From Gammaproteobacteria bacterium (GTDB lineage: Bacteria; Pseudomonadota; Gammaproteobacteria; Xanthomonadales; Wenzhouxiangellaceae), in assembly GCA_021772985.1 (NCBI GenBank), contig JAJFKX010000037.1:1-64000 (forward strand): a stretch of DNA of 64,000 nucleotides, read 5' to 3'. This document shows positions 26,993 through 34,601 of this stretch, one piece after another. Positions within the stretch are counted from its first letter, which is position 1. The number at the start of each line of letters is the position of its first letter. A model generated the notes under the pieces. The model was not told the DNA's origin, ran no database searches, and was given only the letters and a program-made list of their open reading frames with translations. Position numbers and translations under genes: made by a program.

Positions 26993-28444
26993 TTATTTGG
27001 GCGAGGTCACGGTTTTTTGCTGGGTGAAAAAATGCATCGCATCCCAGGTGCCTTCACGCCCCAGCCCGGACTTTTTCATGCCGCCGAAGGGTGTGTCCAG
27101 ATCACGCAAATTCCAGCAATTGATCCAGACAATTCCACTGTCGATCTGCTCAGCCATGCGGGCAGCACGATCCTGGTCTTGGGTCCAGACCGAGGCTGCC
27201 AGACCATAGGGGGTACTGTTGGCCATCTCCAAGACTTCCTGCTCACTGCTGAAAGGAATCAAGCTGACCACTGGGCCAAATATTTCCTCCTGATTGGTAC
27301 GGCAACCGGATGGCAGGTTCTCAAACACGGTTGGTTCAATGAAATAACCATCCTGACAACGGCCCTGAAGCATACGGCGCTGACCACCAGCCAGCAGCTT
27401 TCCACCTTCCTGTTTGGCCAGTTCTATATAAGCCAGCACTTTTTCCATATGGGCTTCAGATACTGTTGCACCGTGCTGGGTATCGGCTTGTTGTGGATCA
27501 CCTATTTTGATTTCAGCTACCTGTTCAAGCAAAGATTGTTTAAACCGGTCATAAATATCCTGATGCACGAACAAGCGCGATCCACACAGGCAAATTTGGC
27601 CCTGATTGGCGAATGCTGCAGTTTTGGCGCCGGTTACTGCAGCATCAAAATCGGCATCGTCAAACACAACTGTTGGATTTTTGCCACCCAGCTCCAGGGA
27701 GACTTTTTTCAGATGCGGTGCAGCCGCCTGGTATATGGCAAGGCCTGTGGCAGTACCGCCGGTAAAGGAAATCGCTGAAATATCCGGATGATTGGTAATC
27801 GCTGCTCCGATTTTAGCGCCCATGCCATGCACTACATTCAAAACACCAGGCGGAAAACCAGCTTCATTGGCCAGGGCCGAGAGCATATACGCGGTCATCG
27901 GTGTGACTTCACTGGGCTTGGCGATCACACAGTTACCGGCAGCCAGGGCCGGCGCCATTTTCCAGGTGAACAGCAGTAGCGGCAGGTTCCAGGGCGAAAT
28001 GGTAGAAACCACACCAATGGGTGTGCGCAACACATAGCTGCTTGAACTGTCTTTCTCAAAACGCTCTCCACCAAAATCAGCCGCCATCCTGGCAAATGCC
28101 CTGAAATTAGCTGCCCCCCTGGGAATATCAATGGCCGCTGCCAGTGATTGGGGCTTGCCGTTATCCCTGGATTCCGCAGCTACAAACTCATCCATACGTG
28201 CTTCAATCAACTCAGCGAGTTTAATCATGATCTGGGCACGCTTTTCCGGTGCAGTGTCGCGCCAGCCTGGAAAGGCTTGCTTGGCTGCGGTTACCGCGTG
28301 TTCCAGATCTTGTTCATCAGAGTCGGGGATCAGCGCATAGGCTTTGCCGGTGGCAGGCTCGATGTTTTCAAAGTAATCGCCGTTGATAGGTTCGACTAGC
28401 TCACCGCCGATAAAATTGAGTATTTTGTTGTTATCCAGGCTCAT
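26993..28444 (-). CDS. Aldehyde dehydrogenase, probable 2-aminomuconic semialdehyde dehydrogenase
   Basis: NAD-dependent ALDH. The start is placed at MSLDNNK (28444), 8 bp after the SDR stop and behind AGGA, giving 483 residues. The catalytic Glu is in SLELGGKNPTVVFDD and the nucleophilic Cys in FANQGQICLCGSRLF. The active-site end is CWNLRDLDTPFGGMKKSG. The run CWNLRDL is typical of the AMSDH/HMSDH group. It oxidises 2-aminomuconate semialdehyde to 2-aminomuconate in this operon. Confidence 0.92.
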   Translation of the reverse strand: MSLDNNKILNFIGGELVEPINGDYFENIEPATGKAYALIPDSDEQDLEHAVTAAKQAFPGWRDTAPEKRAQIMIKLAELIEARMDEFVAAESRDNGKPQSLAAAIDIPRGAANFRAFARMAADFGGERFEKDSSSSYVLRTPIGVVSTISPWNLPLLLFTWKMAPALAAGNCVIAKPSEVTPMTAYMLSALANEAGFPPGVLNVVHGMGAKIGAAITNHPDISAISFTGGTATGLAIYQAAAPHLKKVSLELGGKNPTVVFDDADFDAAVTGAKTAAFANQGQICLCGSRLFVHQDIYDRFKQSLLEQVAEIKIGDPQQADTQHGATVSEAHMEKVLAYIELAKQEGGKLLAGGQRRMLQGRCQDGYFIEPTVFENLPSGCRTNQEEIFGPVVSLIPFSSEQEVLEMANSTPYGLAASVWTQDQDRAARMAEQIDSGIVWINCWNLRDLDTPFGGMKKSGLGREGTWDAMHFFTQQKTVTSPK

Positions 28445-28452
28445 CGATGGTC

Positions 28453-29241
28453 CTACAGGCAACCGGTCCGGCCACCGTCAACCGGAACATTAATGCCATT
28501 GATATAAGCTGCTGCCGGACTGGCCAAAAACGCAATCGCCTGTGCCAGCTCCTCTGGTTTGCCAAACCGTCCGGCGGGAATGATAGAACGTTCCGAGGCA
28601 ATGATTTGTGCTTTTGTCTTGCCCAGTTTTTCAGCTTTACCGGTAAATATTTCATCAAGTCGGTCCGTATCGGTGGCTCCAGGCAGAATATTGTTCACGG
28701 TAATACCATGCTCCGCCACTTCACCGGCCAGGGTTTTTGACCAGTTGGCAACAGCACCCCGGATAGTGTTGGAAACACCCAGACCTTTCAGCGGCATTTT
28801 CACCGAGGTGGAAATGATGTTGATGATCCGTCCGTAACCTTTAGCTTTCATACCCTCCAGCAGCACTTGCATCATGATGTGGTTGCCGAGCAAATGTTGC
28901 GTGAAGGCTGCCAGAAACGCTGCTTCTTTAGCAGTATGCACCGGCCCGGGTGGTGGCCCGCCCGAGTTGTTGATCAGGATATGAAACGGACCATTTCCTT
29001 TAACATGCTCGGTAATGGTTTCCCTGAGTGATTGTGGGTCTGAAAAATCCGCAGCAAGGGCATGATGGCTCTGGCTGGCTGAGCTGTGTAGTTCGCTGCA
29101 AAGCTGTTCTAATGCAGATTGATTCCGCGCCATAACGGTAACACTAGCGCCACTGGACGCCAGTTGCCGTGCGGTAGCGCAACCAATGCCTTTGCTGGCG
29201 CCACAGACAATGGCTTGCTTGCCGTTGAGGTCGATTTTCAT
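28453..29241 (-). CDS. SDR family oxidoreductase, first gene of kynurenine operon
   Basis: 262 residues of the short-chain dehydrogenase family. The cofactor motif is VCGASKGIGCATA, with INNSGGP and a Ser in IISTSVKMP. The catalytic YxxxK tyrosine seems replaced: the region reads GLGVSNTIRGAVANWSKTLA, so no Tyr is at the usual place. The same substitution is known in some SDRs tied to aminomuconate pathways, so the role may not be redox. AGGAA lies 10 nt upstream of the ATG. Confidence 0.85.
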   Translation of the reverse strand: MKIDLNGKQAIVCGASKGIGCATARQLASSGASVTVMARNQSALEQLCSELHSSASQSHHALAADFSDPQSLRETITEHVKGNGPFHILINNSGGPPPGPVHTAKEAAFLAAFTQHLLGNHIMMQVLLEGMKAKGYGRIINIISTSVKMPLKGLGVSNTIRGAVANWSKTLAGEVAEHGITVNNILPGATDTDRLDEIFTGKAEKLGKTKAQIIASERSIIPAGRFGKPEELAQAIAFLASPAAAYINGINVPVDGGRTGCL

Positions 29242-29660
29242 TCTGATAGGTTCCTGCTGAGTGTCATTCGCTTATTTTCCGGCAACTGTTTCCAGACTGA
29301 TATAGTCGGACAGAGCTGCTCCAGGCACTATCCTACACCACCCCTTTATAGTTTTTAATCCAGGTATTCAAAACTGTGTTCAGCGCCTGTTATGGCTGAT
29401 GGAATACTTTATCCATCAATTTCGTAAAATCTGATCTAGGATTGTTAATCCAATCACTTGTGTCACTCAGCGAATCAGCTGATACCGCGTCCCGATTCCG
29501 GGTGATCAATAAGTTGTTCAAGACAGTTATGCAAACCTGGCAGATAGCATTGTCTGTAACTAATGCATTACCACTTGTTTGACAACTCACTGCCCTAGCA
29601 CGTATCGTGGTAATCGAAAATATATATAAAAATCAACTATCTATTGGCTAGGGGGAAATC
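29242..29660. other. Intergenic region at the housekeeping/accessory border
   Basis: 419 bp between the kynurenine operon and the + strand toxin-like gene. It should carry both divergent promoters. A 66-codon frame on the minus strand (29390-29590) has no Shine-Dalgarno and no recognisable features, so I do not call it. Just before 29661 the sequence is strongly AT-rich, and TAGGGGGAAATC supplies the ribosome site. Confidence 0.5.
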
Positions 29661-31064
29661 ATGCCATCACTCGCACTTACTTTCTTTAAATTTGCAACCA
29701 CCAGCATCGCGCAAGGGTTTTTGGGCGGAGCCGGGAACCTGGCTATCGGCGGCATCATTTCGGCCATTTTCGGGGGCGAAGATCTTGACCAGAAACAGGT
29801 TCAGGAGCTGCAAAAGATTAATGCCTCATTGCTCGGGATTCGAGACGACCTGAAGACACTGGATTCCGATTTGGAGACCATTGAAGAAACCCTGGAAAGA
29901 ATCCTCGGTGAAGAAAAACTGCAAACCTGGCTGGCGAAAGCCAATACCATTGCTGGTGCACTGGCTCACATCGAAACCGATTTTCAAAACTATATCGAGT
30001 ACACCACTCCGTTATCCAATGGACAGTTGCCGACAATACCTAAATCGGCACTGAAAGAGCTGGCATACCGCGCCTACGAGGCACCGGTTATGAATGATGA
30101 ACAGGCAATGACCGAGATACGCCAGGCTCTCATTGGCAGTGGTGCCGGTGACGGTCTGTTGCATCTTTTCGCTCGCTTGCTTATTGAGAGACTCGGCAAA
30201 ATTCCTAGGGATCAACTGAGCAGCGAGGATCTTTCCGTGGTTTGCCACGCCCTGGTTAATTACTATCTGCGTTCGCTGGCTTTTCAACAGAACGCTATCA
30301 TTCTGGTTATCGAAGGCAAGCGCCTGAATGGCTTTGACAATAAAGTACTGGAAGAAGAATGGAATGATTTCCAAGCCTCACTCAAGACCCAGCAATCCGT
30401 TTTTCTGGAAACCCTATGGGGCTTGATTTCAGTATGGCGGCTTAGTTTTGGTAATAATATTTACTCATCTGCACCTTTCAACGTCGACAGTTATATCTGG
30501 TCCGCTAGTGCTCCCGGGATTTTCTCAAATAACGACCTGCTGGCCTTTCTGCCTGGGATCACAAGCGCTAACGCATTTGGCGATGCTGTCAACTGGTACA
30601 AGCAGCACTACGATACAGTTTTAAAGTCACCCGAGCAGACATATCTTGCTGATGCCGAGATGGTGCTGGCTGCTTTTACATTGACCACTGAGACCGCACG
30701 ACGTGTTGTTATCCATGTGCTGTTTTACATCGGTTATGGGCTTACCGGCAGCAAAATATCCGGCGTATTTAACAAACCGATACCGCTTTCCGGCATCAAC
30801 TCCGCAGGCACGGTAGATGTACACATTACGCCTGTCCCAAAACAAAATTGGCAGTTTGGCTGGATTCGGCATGTGTTCGACCTTGACCACGATGGTGGGT
30901 ACAAAATGGCTAACGTCAACAGCGAGTTTCCGACTTGGCAGGGCTATGCCGACCACGCGCAGTACAAGTTCCAATCGGATGCCGATCTGGCGTTGTCAGC
31001 AACAGTTGATTCGGATAATCCGGTAGGTATCATACGTTTTTCGCCATACATCCAGGCAAAATAA
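29661..31064 (+). CDS. Unknown protein with pore-former-like architecture
   Basis: 467 residues, not recognised. AGGGGGAA precedes the ATG. Residues about 12-40 are a Gly/Ala-rich hydrophobic segment (SIAQGFLGGAGNLAIGGIIS), followed by a predicted coiled coil at about 45-85 (VQELQKINASLLGIRDDLKT). The middle about 90-330 is helical. The last about 100 residues look beta-rich with an Asp-rich loop (HVFDLDHDGGYKMAN). There is no cleavable signal. The hydrophobic helix plus helical bundle plus beta tail recalls helical pore-forming toxins or delta-endotoxins, by layout only. The glycosyltransferase gene follows after 7 bp. Confidence 0.75.
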   Translation: MPSLALTFFKFATTSIAQGFLGGAGNLAIGGIISAIFGGEDLDQKQVQELQKINASLLGIRDDLKTLDSDLETIEETLERILGEEKLQTWLAKANTIAGALAHIETDFQNYIEYTTPLSNGQLPTIPKSALKELAYRAYEAPVMNDEQAMTEIRQALIGSGAGDGLLHLFARLLIERLGKIPRDQLSSEDLSVVCHALVNYYLRSLAFQQNAIILVIEGKRLNGFDNKVLEEEWNDFQASLKTQQSVFLETLWGLISVWRLSFGNNIYSSAPFNVDSYIWSASAPGIFSNNDLLAFLPGITSANAFGDAVNWYKQHYDTVLKSPEQTYLADAEMVLAAFTLTTETARRVVIHVLFYIGYGLTGSKISGVFNKPIPLSGINSAGTVDVHITPVPKQNWQFGWIRHVFDLDHDGGYKMANVNSEFPTWQGYADHAQYKFQSDADLALSATVDSDNPVGIIRFSPYIQAK

Positions 31065-31071
31065 ATATTGG

Positions 31072-32331
31072 GTGGGAGCGCGGGTTTCCCACCAGTTTAA
31101 CGAAAGCATTTTGGATTTAAAACAGCCCATTGTGGTTGTCAGTTCCTGGGGCGGTAGCGTCAGCTTCAGCGGTGTACTGCGGCACGTGTTGTCCGCTTTG
31201 GGAAAACGTCCGATCTACATCATGGCACTGGATCAACGCGGCGAAGTTCGCGTAGAAGGTGGTGTCACCATTATTCCTACGTTTTGCGATGGCTATGAGA
31301 CCCGCAGGGCTGTGCTGGTGTTGGAGGCAGTGTGCCGAATCAAGCCAGCAGCGGTGCTGTTCTTTTACGATCTTTTCGCCGCCCAGTATCATTACCCCAT
31401 TCTTGTGGAGATCCAACGGCGACTGGCCCCGGTGGTCATTTATCTGCCTATCGATGGAACCCTGGTCAACGCCCAACCATTGCAAGCGGCAGCAAACTTT
31501 GAACGACTGGTGTTTTACACCGAAGCCGCCCAACGGCGTTTTCTCAAGCTCTGCGATTCACTGGATATGCCAGAGCAGAACACAGCGCTTGAACAGCGCT
31601 GCCGTGTCATCGCCCATGGTGTTGATCGAGCCAGTTTCTTCCCCACCGAAGGCGGCAAGCTGATCGCCAAACAAATGGCTTTCCCCAACCAGCCCCAGCT
31701 CCATCAGGCCCCCATCATCTTGAATGCCAACCAGCCCTGGGAGAGAAAACGACTGGATCTGACGGTGGAAGGCTTTTCCCGTTTCCTGGCTAAAAGTGAT
31801 CGCGAGGTTTACCTGTATCTACATTTGCCTGGTGCCCGAAGTGAAGATATAGAAGCATTGGAACAGCAAACCCAGGCGCTGGGAATTCAGCAATACGTGG
31901 TGCTTGGAGGAACAGGTCGCAGGAGTATCGAGGACCTGAACTGGCTCTACAACGCCTGCGAGGTAGGTATCAATACCGCTATGGGAGAGGGCTGGGGATT
32001 GGTCAGCTGTGAGCATGCCGCTACCGGAGCCGCCCAGATCGTAACGGACGACGAGCAGTTACGTGAAATCTGGGGCTCGGCAGCACTGTATGCAAAAATA
32101 ACCAGCACCGAGCAAAACTGGTTCTGTCCTCATGTCGAGTACCAGGTTGTTGACCCCATCAGTGCCGGCCAATCGCTGCATGCCCTGTTTTCCGATCAAA
32201 AATTACTACAGAAACACTCGACCGCCGCCACCGCAAGGATGGAGAAATCCCGATTTGATTGGGAATATATCGAACAACAATGGGCAACACTGTTCGATGA
32301 AGTGCTGGAATATGACTTTCCAAGAACCTGA
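31072..32331 (+). CDS. GT-B glycosyltransferase (family 4-like)
   Basis: 419 residues from a GTG, the only fitting start close to the upstream stop, though no clear Shine-Dalgarno is seen. The N-terminal half has WGGSVSFSGVLRHVLSALGK, a donor-fold Gly-rich loop. The C-terminal nucleotide-sugar domain has LNANQPWERKRLDLTVEGF and the E-x7-E motif in GEGWGLVSCEHAA. It is a cytosolic retaining-type transferase with unknown sugar and acceptor. The 7-bp spacing to the preceding toxin-like gene suggests one transcript, so the neighbour protein or an envelope glycan could be the acceptor (inference). Confidence 0.85.
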   Translation: MGARVSHQFNESILDLKQPIVVVSSWGGSVSFSGVLRHVLSALGKRPIYIMALDQRGEVRVEGGVTIIPTFCDGYETRRAVLVLEAVCRIKPAAVLFFYDLFAAQYHYPILVEIQRRLAPVVIYLPIDGTLVNAQPLQAAANFERLVFYTEAAQRRFLKLCDSLDMPEQNTALEQRCRVIAHGVDRASFFPTEGGKLIAKQMAFPNQPQLHQAPIILNANQPWERKRLDLTVEGFSRFLAKSDREVYLYLHLPGARSEDIEALEQQTQALGIQQYVVLGGTGRRSIEDLNWLYNACEVGINTAMGEGWGLVSCEHAATGAAQIVTDDEQLREIWGSAALYAKITSTEQNWFCPHVEYQVVDPISAGQSLHALFSDQKLLQKHSTAATARMEKSRFDWEYIEQQWATLFDEVLEYDFPRT

Positions 32332-32489
32332 AGCAGAAACATATAACAGGAGAAGAAGTGATTAATTTTTGAACAAATCCTGAGTTGCTCTAGAATAATT
32401 ATTTGACATTTAGTTAGACAGGTTTTGGTTCTGGCTACTTTATCCCAGATTACTTTGAAGCTTTGCCATTATATAGCTGGGCGATAAAA

Positions 32490-33068
32490 CTAATTTGGCA
32501 ATTTATATGCAGGTTTAGCAGCTAACTGTTTATTGTCAGCATATCTCAATAACACATAGTCACCTTCAAACATGATGGCACCGAGCGCAAGCTTGCTATG
32601 CTCTTCTTGTGGGTATGCATTCCCGAATGAGTCGAGCTGAAACCAGCTGCCATCCACACGAAATATAACAGCGAATTTATGCATGGGAAGCAAGTGACGC
32701 AGCGGCGTGTTCTCTACCATTTCCAATGTGTTGGAATAACATAAAGGGCAGAGCTTAATATGTTCCATGTCATTGGGTTTTGTGCTGGCCCAATAGCGTT
32801 GGACATGATTTTCCAACGCTCGATGCCGGGCAGTAACCATGGCTGCATTTTCTAAATTAGCCAAAATACTTTCTAAATCAGCATTACTGAGTTCTTCTAT
32901 CGCTTTTGGAAACAATGATTCCAGCTGTTTAGAAAGATGTTTCAGTAAAGTTTTGTAATGACCATGCCCTAAGTGCGGGTTTTCTACGCCAAATGTTTTT
33001 TTCAACGACAGCAAGGCACCACATGCACTAAGCGCAAAATGGACAATAAATGCACGCCGATTAAACAC
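32490..33068 (-). CDS. Exported CPxC protein, paralogue of its upstream neighbour
   Basis: 192 residues. The N-terminus MFNRRAFIVHFALSACGALL is an export signal (RR is present but lacks the full Tat motif). The middle is helical. ENHVQRYWASTKPNDMEHIK is followed by LCPLCYSNTLEM. The same layout (HI..W...K...HI..CPxC) occurs in the adjacent 33080 gene, so the two arose by duplication and diverged. The C-terminal half is beta-like (SWFQLDSFGNAYP). CPLC could bind metal or be redox-active. Function unknown. It starts 11 bp after the stop of the upstream paralogue. Confidence 0.75.
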   Translation of the reverse strand: MFNRRAFIVHFALSACGALLSLKKTFGVENPHLGHGHYKTLLKHLSKQLESLFPKAIEELSNADLESILANLENAAMVTARHRALENHVQRYWASTKPNDMEHIKLCPLCYSNTLEMVENTPLRHLLPMHKFAVIFRVDGSWFQLDSFGNAYPQEEHSKLALGAIMFEGDYVLLRYADNKQLAAKPAYKLPN

Positions 33069-33079
33069 TGACCAATTGA

Positions 33080-33610
33080 TTAATTACAAGGTGAAGCGGC
33101 AAAGGCTCTCCTCAAATTATCAATACCCATATAGCGACCATTTTGGAACCAGATATACCCTTGAGCTGCCCCCATTACTTCACCTGTTTGTGGATGCAAT
33201 GGGTAAAGTTCGCCCCAATTACCAGCACCGTAAGGTGCATTATTAATAATAAAGCAACGAGGTATATTATCCCGTGGCTCAGGCAGCCCGGATTGTTGGG
33301 CAACTTCGGCTGCTGCCGTTCGACAATATGGGCACTTCTCTATATGACGACGTGTTTCACTTTTACCTGCTCCCCATGTATCCAATATATGTCTGCGAAA
33401 ATTCTGATCACCGCTACGAACTATATCATCAGCTACATCTTCGACAACACCAACCATGTCATCCACATCGTGCTGGTCCATATCATCAATTTCATCTGCA
33501 TAGATTTTTTCGGTGAGTTTTGCTACTGCATCAGTAAGCCTACCTGCATTAGCTTGTTGCGAGACCAGCAACATTATCAAGATAGTTGCGAAAATTAGTC
33601 GAATATTCAT
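33080..33610 (-). CDS. Secreted CPxC protein
   Basis: 176 residues. The signal peptide ends at ANA-GR. An acidic helical stretch (YADEIDDMDQHDVDDMVGVV) is followed by HIEKCPYCRTAAAEV, then a beta-like tail (QGYIWFQNGRYMGID) and a terminal Cys. It is paralogous to the 32490 gene. It lies 33 bp downstream of the metallopeptidase gene on the same strand. Role unknown; the acidic segment and CPxC may bind metal. Confidence 0.77.
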   Translation of the reverse strand: MNIRLIFATILIMLLVSQQANAGRLTDAVAKLTEKIYADEIDDMDQHDVDDMVGVVEDVADDIVRSGDQNFRRHILDTWGAGKSETRRHIEKCPYCRTAAAEVAQQSGLPEPRDNIPRCFIINNAPYGAGNWGELYPLHPQTGEVMGAAQGYIWFQNGRYMGIDNLRRAFAASPCN

Positions 33611-33643
33611 AAATATTCCTCTCTCTGTTCTGTGTGTTTGTGA

Positions 33644-34225
33644 CTATTGGTTCTGACAACGCTTCCAAGCTGTTTCTATAGCTTGGGTTCTGTCCGCTGT
33701 GGCTGGGTGGGTTGGTGAACCCTTGTTTATTGGCAAGCCACGTAACATGGCAGCAGTCGCGTCTTGTAAAGATGCACCCATTCGTGCAAGCGCACATCCT
33801 GAAATTTCATCAGCTGCCAATTCACGGCGATGTGAGTTGGTGCTATTGGCATCAATGGCTATGTGATGTCCAATTTCATGTGCTATGACGCTTGTCCCTG
33901 CCCAGTCATTTATATTAAAAAGACCGGTTAGGAAATCTGGATTGTAAATAATAAAGCGAGGCTGCCCAGCTTGGGCGGGGTATGCAGCAGCATTAGCAAC
34001 CGGCCCTGCATAAATCTGAATCGAACCGGCATAGCCCAGGCTCGACATGACATCTTTAACATCACTCTGAGCGGCCTCTGATGGCGCTTCAAGTTGGTGC
34101 TGCGGATTTTGTACCAGGTTGCGTGTAAATACACAAAGCGAACCCTCTGCATATGCTGAAGCAACCCAAAAATTGGATGATATTATTACGAAGTAGGTAA
34201 TCAAGATAAGTCTGTGCTTTTTCAT
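33644..34225 (-). CDS. Secreted HEIGHH zinc metallopeptidase
   Basis: 193 residues. A signal peptide ends near AYA-EG. The zinc motif HExxH is seen in SVIAHEIGHHIAIDA and the third ligand in RRELAADEISGCALARMG, the gluzincin (M48-like) pattern of a secreted minimal protease. Just before the motif is a substrate-edge strand PRFIIYNPDFL. AGGGAGAAAG lies 5 nt upstream of the start. First gene of a three-gene operon with the two CPxC proteins, which could be its substrates or inhibitors (inference). Confidence 0.85.
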   Translation of the reverse strand: MKKHRLILITYFVIISSNFWVASAYAEGSLCVFTRNLVQNPQHQLEAPSEAAQSDVKDVMSSLGYAGSIQIYAGPVANAAAYPAQAGQPRFIIYNPDFLTGLFNINDWAGTSVIAHEIGHHIAIDANSTNSHRRELAADEISGCALARMGASLQDATAAMLRGLPINKGSPTHPATADRTQAIETAWKRCQNQ

Positions 34226-34315
34226 GATTCTTTCTCCCTTAGTGGCGTATCAGGTTGATGCCTAATAAAATTCGATTAACTTCCTATATTCGCGTACCAT
34301 TAACGTAATGAAAGA

Positions 34316-34358
34316 GTCTGGAAGAACCCAGACACCCACAACTTCCGTTAATAGTAAA
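34316..34358 (+). repeat. Hairpin plus 31-bp dispersed element, copy 1
   Basis: GTCTGG (34316-34321) and CCAGAC (34328-34333) form a 6-bp hairpin. The 31 bp from 34328 (beginning CCAGACACCCACAACTTCCG and ending AATAGTAAA) recurs with small changes at 53065-53099. Upstream of the metallopeptidase operon and downstream of the TIR/TPR operon. Probably a small mobile-element scar. Confidence 0.55.
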
Positions 34359-34487
34359 GTGTCGTGCTGAATTGTTTTTTCGCAGTTTAAAGTTCAGCAA
34401 TAATTGTCTAACAACATCTGTGGTTTAGCCCCTTAACAAGCTCGAAGAACACAACCTGATAATTAAACAATAAAACCTCATTGATTA

Positions 34488-34580
34488 TCTAAAACCAACT
34501 CACACCCATCACGCCCTGTGTAACAATAAGCTTGTGTCATTAAGCCTGAATTATTCTCAGCCTGGAATGGAGTTCGGTAA
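34488..34580 (-). pseudogene. Relic of a second TIR-protein C-terminus
   Basis: Reading the minus strand down to the TGA at 34488-34490 gives a tail with TQAYCYTGRDGCELVLDNQ. This matches the last residues of the intact TIR protein (TQTYCYTGREGCVLVLDGQ). About 27 codons are alignable, and nothing upstream of them remains before the TPR stop. It is a duplicated and deleted copy of the TIR gene end. Confidence 0.8.
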
Positions 34581-34601
34581 TTAATTGCAATTGATAAAGA
34601 A

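Noticed and set aside
29390-29590. 66-codon frame on -
   Set aside because: No Shine-Dalgarno, no domain and no neighbour context; probably chance.
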